Shown here: in pieces, positions 12,942 to 24,588 of the stretch
Layout: every line of letters starts with the position of its first letter
Position numbering within the stretch: position 1 is the first letter of the stretch
Assembly (NCBI GenBank): GCA_014706295.1
Contig: JACSVZ010000009.1
Location: 36,467,768-36,531,767, forward strand
DNA from: Lycocorax pyrrhopterus obiensis
Taxonomy: Eukaryota > Chordata > Aves > Passeriformes > Paradisaeidae
DNA: 64,000 bases
Direction: 5' to 3'
Made by a program: the position numbers and the translations under genes
Notes under the pieces: generated by a model
Told to the model about the DNA's origin: nothing
The model's database searches: none
The model's input: the letters and a program-made list of their open reading frames with translations, nothing else

Positions 12942-13167
12942 GTAAGTCCTTACAAACCCATCGGTGTAGGCTGCTGAGGGCGTCCTTCCAAGCCAGGAGC
13001 ATGGACCCTGAGCTTTTGTCCTGGTGATAAAGGGGCTGTGTTATCTCTGTTCCAGCTCCGCGCCGTACAATGCGCCAATGAAAAGCAAGTTTCTGTGTCT
13101 GGTGAATAAGGATCATTGTTTTGGGGATAATGAGGCTCCACTCCCTTTTGCCTCCCTCTGAAAGGCC
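12942..13167. other. Unique sequence between exon-like segment and CpG patch
   Basis: Mixed-composition single-copy DNA. No feature recognised beyond its neighbours. Confidence 0.4.
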
Positions 13168-13235
13168 CCGGCACTGGCGAAGGAGCGTTGCCGCGGGTCC
13201 GCGAGCGCGCGGTGAATGCGGCGGTGACAGGGCCG
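13168..13235. promoter_or_regulatory. Small CpG-dense patch
   Basis: Thirteen CpG dinucleotides fall within 68 bases, including CGCG and CGCGCG runs. Surrounding DNA is AT-rich and CpG-poor. It is too small for a classical CpG island but could be the core of an enhancer or a minor promoter. It is followed by repeat-free sequence (13236-13330) that could be conserved. No TATA box or clear transcription start is visible. Confidence 0.35.
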
Positions 13236-14619
13236 ATTTTCACAGCTATCATTAAATGCCACTGGAGTGGGTTTGTGCTCCATGTTTCACTCTATCAACC
13301 CTCCATAAACAAGCAGCTGGCCACAGGGCTGCCACCTCCTACCAGCCGCCCTTTGCCATCAGGCCCCGGTGTTTGCTTCGTTAGACTTCCACTCACCCCC
13401 TCCTCGACCGAGTCAAGAAAGGAAATATATTTAAAATTCAGTATTTTCTAAATTTCTATATTGTCATACTCCTAAAAATTCTATATTCTTATACACAGCA
13501 AAAAAAAAGTAGGTTAAAGCTGGATACCACTATGCCAATTTATGTCATACCATAAATAACGCTTTAATTAACATGATAAGGAAGTTGTGATAACATGAAA
13601 CTAAGCAGGTGCTCAAATCATATCAGGACAGTCTGGAAAATTGTGGTCAAAGCTCCAGGTGAAATCCAATGAAGTTGTGGAGTCTTTGAAATGCTGATGT
13701 CTCTTTTTAACTGCTGAAATATGAATATAAGCACTTCTTTTATAAGTATTTTTATTTTGGACTACCTGTGTTTGGGAAGCTCTGACCTAAGCATCACATG
13801 TCACATTCAGTGAGAGTAAGGAACCAAAAAAGGCCTTTTTATCATTGTTGTTTTCTATAGGTGTTTTCCTAAGCAAGAAAAGTCCTAGGTTTTATAAGAG
13901 AAAACCATTCCCATTTGAAATAGGAAGCGTGACTTGCCAAAACGCTGCAGTAAGACCCCCGTGGTGCCAGGCTAGCAGCAGGGAGCAAGGAAAACCCCTC
14001 ACTTTGGATGGTGATGGTCTGGATCAGACAGGGAAAGTACAGGAAATGCAGGAAAAAGGTAGAGTTAAAGTAAGGAACAGCAGTACTGATTTCTATGGAG
14101 AAATAAGCCCAGGGGATTCCAGGGGTTTGCTGGGGTCTGGTGGCCCAAGGGGCACATCAGTGGCCATCCCCAGAAGTCCATGGCCCACTGGGGACAAACC
14201 ACACTGTGTGTATCCCCTGCCTGCTGTGGAGTTTGGGGTGCCCAGTTTTGGGTTACCTTGCCCATCCTCCTGTTTCTCCTTGGAGGGTTTGGGAGCAGAC
14301 GCTGATCGTTTTTGGAAAACTGTGCCTCTTTGGAGTGTGCCATTCCTCCCGTTGCCAGGAGTGCAAACAAACAAGCGAAAAGCCAAAGAAGAGCAAGATT
14401 TTAACCACACAGATCTACTTTACGACTGGCTCTGAGTGTGACCAGGTTTACTTGGAGAGGAAACATCTCTGAGGCAAACGGCAACGCTTAACACAAGGAG
14501 CCAAAGGAAGCACTGCTGTCAGGATGCCTCTTCCAGCCATTCCCAGGTGCAGAAAGAAGCAGTATTCCCTGTGCTCCCCTCCAGGAAACAATGATTGCTC
14601 ACTTAGGGTGCATTATTAT
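13236..14619. other. Unique sequence with an unsupported 196-codon frame
   Basis: Single-copy DNA containing a 196-codon + strand frame (13845-14435). That frame has no recognisable domain, signal sequence or flanking splice signals consistent with a gene. I treat it as chance. Confidence 0.45.
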
Positions 14620-15330
14620 ATACCTCTTATTTACTAAGGCAGTTGAACTAAAGACCTGGACACTACTGGACCCAGTTCACGGATATTTATTGCACCAAAT
14701 CCAATCTATAATATAGTGTCAGCTTTGTACCAAAGCAGGAGACAGTTGTATTTATGATTATTAGTACAATATTGAATCATCCTGAACCAATTACTGGTCC
14801 AATTACTGTGTCATTATTATCTTCTGAATAGGGCTTGATTTGTCTGTGATAAATATGATGCAATTAAACTACCTTTTTACATAATAAAACACTGCAGGTG
14901 TTTATTCTTAAGGGTTTACGGATACCAACAACCAATAGATTTAATTAAAAAAATCCTTGAAATAAATGTGAATTTCATTAAATTGTTCTAGCACTGGTGA
15001 ATATTTTAAGACTATCTACCAAAAGATTGTCTCCCTATAATCTGTCTTAAAAGCTATGCTAAGTGCACAAAAACAATGACTTCAGCTTTTTAATGTTTCA
15101 ATAATTAATAACATTTCTTTAAAGAACGTGTAATTGGTCTGTAATAGTATGACTTAAGAAACAAAAAAGTTATGTGGGTCAAATTGCTATTACCGTTGTG
15201 TCAGCGTGAGGGATAGATGTATGCTGGCTTAAGGAAAAATCTTCTTAAATTCAAATTTTCTGCTCCACAATTTTAAATTTAATCTTACATTTTTAGCACT
15301 ACAGCCATAAACATAATATTGACTTCACTC
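14620..15330. other. AT-rich repeat-free block, candidate conserved non-coding DNA
   Basis: About 700 bases of AT-rich sequence without CR1, microsatellites or long homopolymers, rich in homeodomain-type ATTA/TAAT words. In vertebrate gene deserts such blocks are often conserved enhancers. That is inference, because conservation cannot be measured from one sequence. Confidence 0.25.
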
Positions 15331-16741
15331 CTGTCTGGCACTAGCAATGGGTACAGAACTATGTTGTGCTGGCTTTCGATTATGGAAAGAACGGATCATT
15401 GACGTGAAATCCTACCGGGAATTATTTCGTGTCTCAGCACTGGTGATACATACTATAGCTGTAGCTATAAAGGGAGAGTCAATACAGTGTAAATGGGTAC
15501 AAAACCCACTGCTGGGCTGGGTTATGCTGGTTGTCCAAAAGGAGAATCCCCTTTCCCTGCTTTGCTGTTGGACTTCCCTCTGCTGCAGAGTCTGAAGGAA
15601 TGGTGATGTCGATATTGCCTTTTTCCTCCCTCCCACTGCTGAATTCAGCACCTGATCATCAAATTTGGGGTTATCTTGTGTGTGTTGGGTTCATCTTTTC
15701 TCTTCTCTCTGTAGGTTGTGGCAGCACAGGATGTCAGGAGAAAGAGTAGGGCTCCTGGAGACAGGCCGGATGTTTGAGGTGGGAAATTTTTGTGTGTGTT
15801 GGAGAAAAAAAGGCTCAAAATTTCTTCTACCAACACTGACAGCTGAGTCCAGGACAAGAAGGAACTTGTGATGCAGTTTCAGGGAGGAATGAGGAGAGTT
15901 AGGTGGGAGCTCCAGAGAAGGGCGATGCTGACCCACACCAAACCGGGCTCATGGACCCCTGGCTCTGCAGCAGGGAAGCTCTGAAGGCTCCAGGCTCCAA
16001 AATAACCCTTGCATTTGGAGATTTGCTTTTATATCTAAATTGCATTTGATCATTATCAGCTAGGTCCTTTTATGCACACTCCCAGACATCTGTATTCTTT
16101 CCACTGAATGCATTCTAACGAATAGCTGTCAGATGCTTCAGCAGAGGATCTCTCCTGACTGTCTAACCCTTAACAGGAGTGCTCATGGTTCTCTGGAACA
16201 GCATTTCAGGGCAGGACACACCCCAGCTTCCCACCCTGCACCCTTGGGATGTGCCTCTGCACCTCCACAGTTTCACCCATTCCCTCCCATCCATCTTCCC
16301 TGCAGCACGGGCCAGGCTGGATGACAAAATAAAGCTTTTTCAAAAGGTTTATTAAGCAAGATGTAAGGTCAGGCTTTTAGCTGGAAGGCTGGAAACGAAA
16401 GGTTACAAGCAAAACAAATACAAACACAATCCCAGCCTAAGCTTAAACAACTGGATTCCTTTTCAATTGCTTGGTCTGGTTTCTCAGCTCCTGCAGACGC
16501 ACTGCAGCTGTTGGGATTTGAAGCATCTTAACTTCTGCCCTAAATCCTGGTGCCGCGGTCAGGCACAGGCAGTTTGGCTTCCCTCCTCTTCCTCCTCTGT
16601 CTGTAGCTCCCGGGGCACACTGACACTCCTCTGGTTTGAGACAAGACCTAATTTTTGGTGGAATGACCCTGCTGTAGACACAGCACGTAGGCAGTGTGTG
16701 TTTCCTCCTCCTACCCCTCCCCTCTGTGGGCAGCAGCAGAG
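15331..16741. other. Unique sequence, no gene recognised
   Basis: Single-copy DNA. A splice-acceptor-like site, 'cttttctcttctctctgtag', ends at 15714 and is followed by purine-rich sequence, but no donor or frame makes a convincing exon. A polyadenylation-type AATAAA occurs near 16328. Confidence 0.4.
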
Positions 16742-16797
16742 CAGATCTGGGTGCTCCCATCCTGGAGACCAGATCTGGGTGCTCCCACCTTGGCTTT
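16742..16797 (+). repeat. Short tandem duplication, period 28
   Basis: The 18-base string 'cagatctgggtgctccca' occurs identically at 16742-16759 and 16770-16787, giving a 28-base period with just under two copies. It is probably a local replication-slippage duplication. Confidence 0.8.
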
Positions 16798-17479
16798 GAG
16801 ATGCTCATAAAGGCACTGGGGGATGCTGATGCCTTCAGCCCCATTTGCATTCCTCATTCCCACCTCAGGGACAGCCTGCTGACCATTCTCACCCACCCTT
16901 GCTTCTAACATCCAGGTAAGGAGTAATTCCTACAGCATCGCTCTCGCTTGCTGTGTAGCACCCACCCAGGGGCCTGCACTGCACTGCCACCCCCCTGAGG
17001 GGCTCCAGCACCAAAACAGGAAGAAAGGATGAAGTTAATTACATTTTCAACTTGTTTGCAAAGTAAGATCAAGACTGATTAGGGCGTAAGGTTGTGATGA
17101 GGAGCGATGAAACAACCCAGGTCAGCTTTGTGCCTGCTTGGGGATGTTGCACTCTCTCGGATGATGATGCCCTGATTTAAATTAGTCACAGCCCTACTCC
17201 AAAGCACAGATCAATAAACACTGAAACAGAAACACACGGAGAAGGAGAGCTAAATTATGGGGGGGAAAAAAAAATTACAGTCTAATGGAAGCATCCTAGA
17301 TAGCTGATACAATAATATTAATTCTGATAATTCTTTCAGAGCAGCCAACATATTTGGGAATCTCCTGTAGCCTCTCTGCTCTCAGGACCTCGGGTCCTTA
17401 TTGGCATCCAGCATCAGTTTTGAGGTCTGTACCCCTGGGATGTGTCTGCCAGGGAGCACCAGGGAGCCTAGCAGGTCTC
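16798..17479. other. Unique sequence, no gene recognised
   Basis: Mixed composition, with a donor-like 'ccaggtaagg' at 16912-16921 and an A run near 17261-17273. No gene recognised. Confidence 0.4.
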
Positions 17480-18600
17480 AAAGACAAAAAGTAATAATGG
17501 GTGGATGATTGCCCACCTTGTAATAATTTACTGGGAACCTGATACTTTTATCATTTGTCACAAACAACTCCATGGTGTAATAATATAGGAAGTATCACTG
17601 GTGCTATAAAAAAAGTGATGGTGCAAATTACACTTCTCTTTCTGCTGAATGGTGCTAAATAGCAGGGAGTTCCCGTTCTTTTATTGCCAGGATTTCAATA
17701 ATTGTAGATGTGCATTTGCAGGGATCAATTGATAATTTGGATCACATGCCATCAATATTTCATTTTCTCTATATTTTTAAATGAAAGGAAGAAGCCCAAT
17801 TTCACAGTGGTAAGATTAAAAAAAGAATCTCATTTTGTTTTCCTGTCTGGTGTTAAGGAAGAAAGCTCATTTCTTGCAGCATAAAGGGATATTAATGAAT
17901 GCAAAGAGCATTTTCCATATTGCAGAATAAAATTTACTGTTCTAACCAAAGATATTTTATATAAATTAAGAGTTTGTTTAAAAAAAATCGAAAATGGGAA
18001 CTCAATTCTAGACAATGCTTAATTTAAACTAAGTGTTAAAATAAAAGCAATAACACTGAGAATAAATTAATGAACTACAATTAACTATATTTACAATAAG
18101 TGGTTTGGTTGGAAACACCTATTCCCTGCACTGATAAAATAAAACCTGCATTCTGCAAAAGCTGGAATAAGTTAAATGAAGATGCTTTTAACAAGGTTAT
18201 TACTTAAGCAGTGACAGGTTTACAGATTTTAGCACCATTGGGTTTTCACAGGAGCTGCAGCAAGTGCTAAAATAACACACACCTTCAGGTTCATTAAATT
18301 CACCAGTGTGATGAAATAACTGATATTTTTCTATATTACTATAGTGCCTCAAAGAACTGACTATAAATAAGATACACTAATAACAACTGTTTGCAGTGCT
18401 AAAACAATAAAATAATTCTTCCAGGCTTATATGCAAAGGAAGAAATAAGCGTAAGGCAGACTGTTAGCAGAGTTCTATCTGGTGGCTTTAATTCTACTGG
18501 TGCCGTGCCTTCAGCCATTTACTTATCATAGAAATGCCCTATAAAATGTTTTATCACTCATTGTGGCAGGAAGAAATTTGTTTAAAGGCTACATAAAGAG
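17480..18600. other. AT-rich repeat-free block, candidate conserved non-coding DNA
   Basis: About 1.1 kb of AT-rich DNA with no recognised mobile element. Many short words (ATTA, TTTAAT, AATTAA) recur in both orientations. It is compatible with developmental enhancers, but nothing in the sequence alone proves function. Confidence 0.22.
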
Positions 18601-19116
18601 GGGGCTCCCGTCCCGAAATGCTCTCTAATCTGGTGTTTATTGGAGCATTTCTGAAGCCCAGCTTATGAGAAGAACTGATTTTTAAAAAGGAGCATTTCAG
18701 ATGGTAGTAAATCCCACATTATGCCCTGCTCGGGAAAGAACCAATGCTGGGGGAAAAGAAGCAGATTTCTAATAAATCAATGGAGTGTGGCCTTTGGAGA
18801 CCTGGGAGGCATATGGACAGTAATAGAGTATCCCAGGTTGTTCCGTGAACGATTCCATCTGGATGAGGGCTCGGTGTTATTCGCAGCCTCCTTCTCCCCT
18901 AAAACACCTCCAATCTCCCCCGCAGCCCCTCTCTCAAATGTCAGACCACCTGGGATCCGCAGCTGTCGGGCTGAAAGCGGAGCTGCCGGGGCAGCCACGG
19001 CCCCGCTGCCGTCGGGGGAATCCAGGGGAGTCGGGGCTGGGGGTGGTGTTGAACACTGCGTTCCCTTTTACGTAAAAATACGGGTTTAATATATTTTATA
19101 TAGAACGCCCTACTGT
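18601..19116. other. Unique sequence with moderately GC-rich part
   Basis: The part 18880-19035 is GC-rich relative to its surroundings (several CCCCG and CCGGGG words). Frames of 60-122 codons on both strands cover it, which is typical of GC-rich non-coding DNA. No domain recognised. Confidence 0.4.
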
Positions 19117-19390
19117 CAATAGGACAAAGGGGAATGGCTTTAGGGTGGAGGTCAGGGTTGGATCAGATATTAACAAGGAATTTGTTGCTCAGAGGGTGGT
19201 GAGGCCTTGGCACAGGTTGCCCATGGAAGCTGGGGCTGCCTCATCCCTGGAAGTGTTCCAGGCCAGGTTGGATGGGGCTTGGAGAAACCTGGGATAGTGG
19301 AAGGTGTCCCTGCCCATGGGAGGAGGCTGGAATTAGATGAGTTTTAACGTTCTTTCCACCCGAACCTGTTCTGTGATTCCATGATTCTGT
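19117..19390 (+). mobile_element. CR1 LINE 3' fragment
   Basis: A sense CR1 fragment running from 'caataggacaaaggggaatg' through 'gagggtggtgaggccttggc', 'cctggaagtgttccaggcca' and 'ggaaggtgtccctgcccatg'. It ends in the octamers 'ctgtgattccatgattctgtg'. It is complete at the 3' end and 5' truncated. It is directly followed by a TG/TA-rich tract that probably grew from the octamer tail. Confidence 0.93.
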
Positions 19391-19440
19391 GTATATGTGT
19401 GTGCCTGTGTGTATATATACATAAACACACGTGTGTTTAA
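19387..19440. repeat. TG/TA-rich microsatellite at a CR1 tail
   Basis: An imperfect run of TGTG, TATA and CACA words abuts the terminal octamers of the preceding CR1. It contains a partially self-complementary core (gtgtatatatacataaacac). Confidence 0.75.
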
Positions 19441-19679
19441 ACATGTCTTTGCATGCCTGAGCAGTTGTTTAGGCATGTTTCCAGTGCCTGGTTTTGGTCT
19501 CCATGTGGGTACTGTTGCCTCCATGGCGATGGAGAGGTAAAGCAGGAGTCACTCTGTTGCAGTCAGAGGGCCTAAAACACATGTAAATGAGTTAATCAAC
19601 CCCGGGATGTCACAGGCTTGCTTCAATTTTGCAATGCTGTATCTTTCCTCTGAGTGATTTGCAATTTTGTTCGCTGGTA

Positions 19680-19811
19680 GAATCATAGGATCACAACATG
19701 GTTTCAGGTTGGAAGGGACCTTAAACTGATCTCATTCCACTCCCTACCATGGGCAGGGCCACCTTTTATTTGACCAGGCTGCTCCAAGCTGCATTCAACC
19801 TGGCCTTGAAC
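19680..19811 (-). mobile_element. CR1 LINE 3' fragment, antisense
   Basis: An antisense CR1 fragment beginning with the degenerate octamer end (aatcataggatcacaacatgg). It continues through 'ttggaagggaccttaaactg', 'ccctaccatgggcagggcca' and 'caacctggccttgaac'. Its 5' truncation point at about 19811 directly abuts another CR1 fragment on the + strand, giving a head-to-head pair. Confidence 0.9.
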
Positions 19812-19938
19812 AAAAACTACGTGGTGTGGCACTTGGGGACATGGTTTGTGGGGGCCTTGGCAGCGTTACATTAATGGCTGGACCTGATGGCCTTAGAGGG
19901 CTTTTCCAGCCCTGATGATTGTGTGACTCTGTGATCTG
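19812..19938 (+). mobile_element. CR1 LINE 3' fragment, head-to-head partner
   Basis: A sense CR1 fragment of the 'ggcacttggggacatggttt' type with 'ggctggacctgatggcctta'. It ends in octamers 'gattgtgtgactctgtgatctg'. Its 5' truncated end joins the truncated end of the antisense CR1 at 19680-19811 with no spacer. The two are different subfamilies, so they are not a simple inverted duplication. Confidence 0.9.
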
Positions 19939-21753
19939 TAAGCTGCTGTTTTGCTCACCCTTAGGGAAGAGTGTGCAGCCCACCGTGCTCCAGAGGCACT
20001 GCTGAGTGAAGGAACTGCGGGGTGCACACCTCAGGTAAGCAAGATATGAAGAGCACATCACACCTGGGAAAAAAACTTTTAATTTCTCCAGTTTGCTTGT
20101 AACCTCCTTGCAACATCTCTCTGAGAAGAGCAACAGGACCATTTTATTGGTGAATATGCAGAGCCACAACGATATTAAATGATTCTGAGGCCTTAGACAC
20201 AAAAGAGCTGTTACTGGCCCATAAATGAAAAAAATGCTTTTCATTATCAGTCCTTTACCTCAGGAGTTTCCCTCCCACCTGGAATTTACACAGCTCACGC
20301 TCACCGATCTTTTGGAGTTATTAATCCATTTAGATTTTTTGTAAACTGCGTGAAACTTTGGAAGCAAGTCAGGTTCGAGTGCCTGGTGTTATTAATAATT
20401 TATGCTTCATGCGAAAAGAAAATTGATCCGAAGCATCCTGGAGAGGCCAATCCATGCTGCCTGTGTGATCAGCTGAGACACAAACTGTATGTGAGGAACG
20501 AATGGAAATATATCGTGGAGAAAAGCTGCACAGACCCATCCCAAGCCAGGAGGTGTAGAGCTGGTGAGGGTTGTCAGAGGGAAGAGCACGGTGTCCTTTG
20601 AAGCCCGGTCATGGAGACAAGGATGTGGGAAAAGATCCTACAGCAAAAAGTGGTCAAAAGTTCTTAAGAGGAGGACGAGAGCGGCTCTGTTTCCTGAAGG
20701 CAGCACTTCAGATCAAACAGCTCTTTGTGGAAATGTTCAAAAACAACCCAAACCACCTCATCCTGGGTTAAAGATGAGCTCCAGTACCTGGGGCTGGATG
20801 AGAGGTCAAAGGAGGAGCATTGGGGGACATCAGTAGATGCTGAGGCTGTTCTGGAGCTATGAGATGGACCTGTTGTGTCAAAGGTAAGAGTTTATATTTT
20901 CTCCTAAGAAAGAAAAATGTTCAGAAAATAATCCCTAATGGAATTTGGGAAGCGTTTGCTGAGCTTTAATTTCATCCTGGATACACTGACTCATCCTTTG
21001 TTTCTCTTTGCTGTTCTTGTGTTTAAAGTAACTTGTACTAGAAGCCACACATATCTGACCCAGAAATACAAGAATTTCACAGTCTCTGAGGAAATGTGCT
21101 GAAGGGAGGTTTACTGGAGCTTTTCAGCTGGGAATGAAGCCCCTGCCCATTTGTTTACCACAGAGGGAGCCCAGGAGAAGGACTAAGTGCTGGAGTGAAG
21201 GAGGTGGTGCAGAGGTCGCTGCAGGCAGCTGCTGTTTCTGGAAGTTTCTGCTTTGAGGCATGTGCTGACTTTGGACAGGTAAGCCACCATGGACTGGTAG
21301 AACTTTTTAGCAGATATTTTTCCTGTATGTTTTAATTGCTACGCATGAATAAGCATGTAAATGAATGCTGGATGTACTGCTTGTCTTTGTAAGTGTGAGC
21401 TGTATAGATAAATGCACCTATATATTTATGTGTCCTTATCAGTCTTGATACCCTGCTTGTTAATGTGATTGTGTTGTCTAAGTTCTGTCATACTTGCTTC
21501 AGGATGGATTCATTAACTGCTCCTTCTGCCCTGGCAAATGAGCACCTATTTCACTGAGGTAAATCCAGAATAAATCCCTTGATCAGGGGAACCAGGTTCT
21601 TTTGCCATTCCTGCTTAAAAATACTGGGAAATGCTTATACTCAAAGAAAAATGAGATCTCTGACACTGAAAAATGCAGTGAAATACGACATAGTGAGGCA
21701 GAATAATTGAATTATATGTTTGCACAAATTATTTTCTGTGTTGTAAAGCCCTG
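19939..21753. other. Unique sequence with several splice-like sites
   Basis: No known gene recognised. A 70-base exon-like segment (19965-20034) sits between a good acceptor (tgctcacccttag) and a good donor (ctcag then GTAAGC). Further donor-like AGGTAAG sites lie at 20884 and 21279. An 83-codon frame at 20350-20601 begins with a hydrophobic, signal-like run (CLVLLIIYASC) but has no recognisable domain. The whole may belong to a spliced non-coding transcript on the + strand, with low certainty. Confidence 0.25.
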
Positions 21754-21956
21754 GAATCATAGAATGGTTTGGGTTGAAGGGACTTCAAAGATCACCTCGT
21801 TCTATCCCCCACCACAGGCAGGGACAACTTCCACTATCCCAGGTTGCTCCAAGCCCTGTCCAACCTCTCCTTGGACACTTCCAGGGATCCAGGGGCAGTC
21901 ACAGCTTCTCTGGGCAGCCTGTGCCAGGGCCTCCCCACCTGCACAGGGAGGAATTC
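21754..21956 (-). mobile_element. CR1 LINE 3' fragment, antisense
   Basis: An antisense CR1 fragment starting at 'aatcatagaatggtttgggt' and passing through 'ccactatcccaggttgctcc', 'cttccagggatccaggggca' and 'cacagcttctctgggcagcc'. It stops abruptly at 'cacagggaggaattc'. It belongs to the well-preserved subfamily with the 'gggatccaggggcag' variant, shared with 22613, 42509, 44051 and 61771. Confidence 0.95.
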
Positions 21957-22612
21957 GAAGGTGGCACGTTGTGGTCCAAAAACATTACTGCTCTGGTCCT
22001 TGACACACAAAGCTTTGGCACAAAACAAATCCGTTGTTTGCACCCTGCAAGCCCCACATGCTAATCATGAGGAGTTGCTCTGCTCTGAACACACCTGTGT
22101 GAAGCACCGACCCGGGTCGCCGCGTCCGTGTTCATCCCTCTGTGCCCGCGGCGGTGTCAGACCACGAGGAGCAAACACGGCCTGAGGGCAGGTGAGGTGT
22201 CAGAGCAATAAACTCTCACCGTGGGTTTCCAGCCCTTGGCTGCTCCATCGAGATGCTGGTCAGGGTGCCAAGTTTAAAGCTGTTTCTAATGATTCGCCAC
22301 TTTGCTGTTGAAACTGAAGTAGGAGTGGGAGCACATCGGCTTCGGCCAACCAGTAATCGGTGCTTGAAGACGATGAGCACCAAAATACTTTCTGGCCACT
22401 GTTGATTCATTTTCTCTAAATTCCAAGGGGAAGATGTCAAATTTTTGCCTTTTTATTTTTTCTTTCCTTGCAGGTTCAGTGCTTTCTGCAGCTTTTGCAG
22501 AGTGCCATGTCCACAGTCTGGTTTAGCAAAGGCCACTGGTCCGCGGCTCTCTCCCATGGGGCCCACGTGAAAAACAGGAGTTTGACGAGCAGAGTCAGGG
22601 TTTGTAACCACC
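21957..22612. other. Unique sequence between two CR1 copies
   Basis: About 650 bases between two same-orientation CR1 fragments. It includes a strong acceptor-like site at 22450-22473 (ttattttttctttccttgcag). No exon can be completed because the following sequence runs into a CR1. A short CpG-enriched run lies at 22110-22160. Confidence 0.35.
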
Positions 22613-22850
22613 AAATCTTAGAATGGTTTGGGTTGGAAGGGACCTTAAGGATTATCTCCTTCCACCCCCTGACATGGGCAGGGACACCTCCCACTATCCC
22701 AGGGTGCTCCAAGCCCCGTCCAGCCTGGCCTTGGACACTTCCAGGGATCCAGGGGCAGCCACAGCTTCTCTGGGCAGCCTGTGCCAGGGCCTCCCCACCC
22801 TCACAGGGAAGAATCTCTTCCTAATCTCTAATCTAACCCTGCCCTCCGTC
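22613..22850 (-). mobile_element. CR1 LINE 3' fragment, antisense
   Basis: An antisense CR1 fragment from 'cttagaatggtttgggttgg' to 'aatctaaccctgccctccgt'. It is very similar to the copies at 44051-44256 and 42509-42798, consistent with a comparatively young subfamily. It is 5' truncated and non-coding. The 118-120 codon frames across it are antisense readings of CR1. Confidence 0.95.
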
Positions 22851-24588
22851 ACTGATGTATTTCTCCTTCACAACACAAGTGTACCAAGTCTGCTGGAGTT
22901 TTTAGGCACATTTAAATTGTGCATCATTGAATCCTGGAAAAACATGCAGAGATCATCTCCATTTCCTGTTTCACTGCTTCCATGAAGGAAACAATATCAT
23001 ATCTCCATACCTCCAACATTTAAATATCCTTTCAGGAAGGGAATGCTGGACCGTGGTTGAGAGTCTGGAGGTCTGTGTAGTGGTTTTGCACAAGTTGTCT
23101 AGGAAAAGGACAAAGTCTCCTGGGTGAGAATTTGTGGCATGGAGGTCTGAGTAAGAGGAACTGTACTTTCCATTGCATCACTGACATTTCAGCCCAGAGC
23201 TTTCCCACATCTCATAAGCTGCTTCGAGCCTGTGCAATTCTCAGAGTGGAAAAAAAAAAAGGAATTGAAGAAGCAAAAATAAATATTAAAGCACGTAAGA
23301 ATTAAATATCACCTATTCAAATAGCAATTATGCCGTTGAAAACAAGATCACCACACCTGTACAAGAAAAGACAACCAAGCCTAAAACATCTGTTTGGATC
23401 CACCTGCCAAGCACCTGTTCCGCTGTTTCAATGCCATTTGATTGCTGGAGATGTAGAGGCTCTTGTGAGGTAATGAGTGATTTTACATTATGCATGATTG
23501 AAAACAGGTGTTCTAATGCTGTACAATTCTATGCATGAATAATTCAGTTTGTTTAGAGCAAGATCTTTAAAAGAAATATGGTCTTTATTTTTTTTTTTAT
23601 AAATATTAAGGTTATTCTCTGCAATGTATGGTGGCTGGTCTTTTCAGCAGGCTCACTGATGACCATTTTTGTATAATTTTATGGGTAGGAAATAACACCG
23701 TGAAAGGTAAAAAAAAATAATTACACCTAAAGCACATAAGCAATGAAAATTGAAAGCTTTCTTTAGCAAGGAGGGGGGGGAAAAACCTGTCAGTGTTCTA
23801 AGGGAGAAAGCCAGATGACTTTTGGCAAAGCCTGCTTCTCACCACTAACAAAACAGCCCAAGAGCTTAATTATAGAGAGGGGTGAATGTGCCTCAGGGAT
23901 AAGTAAGTAGCTAGTCCATCTCTTGGTCCGAATTCCAGCTGAGTCTGAATACGTTTAAGAATTTGGGTTGTTTTTTTCTCTCTCTCTCTCTTTCCCCTCA
24001 TGATTATGAAAAGGTTTCTTGCACAGTTGTATGCTTTGTGTTGATGGAAGATGCTGCAGACTCAGGTCTTTATCTGCAGACCAGTTTCCATGCTGGGAAC
24101 TGCAGGATAAATCAGCCCATGCTTCTCATCATGGAGAATTCAGCAGCTGCTTGGGATCATCTCCCAGAGATGAAGGAGATGTGGAAGTCAAACTGAGAGG
24201 TGCAGCTAAGCTTGCAGCATCCCCTCTGCCTCTTCCCAAGGTAAGCAGTGCAGCTGGAATGGCTTCAGCCACGAGAGTTTTGAGCTGGGGTGAGATGAAC
24301 TTGAGCAGCCAAAGGTTTTCCTGCCACGATGTGTGTCTGCTCTCTCCTTGTTCCTTCAGCCAGGGATGTAATTTAGTTTAGCAATTTTAGTTTAGCAACA
24401 AAGTTTGTGATTAGTGTCTGTTGTGGTGTTAGATTTTATTATGGGAGCCTTCTGTGGTGGGCAATGTGCAATCTTGGTGAGAGTGAAGGGAGTGGAGAAA
24501 TTGAGAGTGAACAGAGGATTTCAGACCTTCCAGATCTTCCTGTCCATTGCTGTTGATGTGACAACGAAGCGGCAAAAGAGTAAGAGAG
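22851..24588. other. Unique sequence left of the LTR
   Basis: AT-rich single-copy DNA with A runs (23251-23261), a T run (23587-23598), a G run (23772-23779) and a (TC)n run at 23977-23992. An exon-like segment, 24014-24240, follows the (TC)n tract (AG at 24012-24013) and ends at a donor (cccaag then GTAAGC). No protein family recognised. Confidence 0.35.

Noticed and set aside
13203..13222. Partial similarity to miR-124 (cgcggtgaatgc)
   Set aside because: Only about 12 bases match. The seed region AAGGCA is absent and no precursor hairpin with the known star arm is present.
13845..14435. 196-codon + strand open frame
   Set aside because: No domain, signal or conserved motif seen. Two other overlapping frames of about 100 codons exist on the opposite strand, as expected of non-coding sequence.
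20350..20601. 83-codon frame with a signal-peptide-like start
   Set aside because: A hydrophobic start alone is weak evidence. No domain recognised, no homologue known to me, and no splice signals that would make it a complete gene.
22468..22985. 118-120 codon frames at 22468-22985
   Set aside because: They read through an antisense CR1 fragment. Similar frames appear at every CR1 copy in the window.
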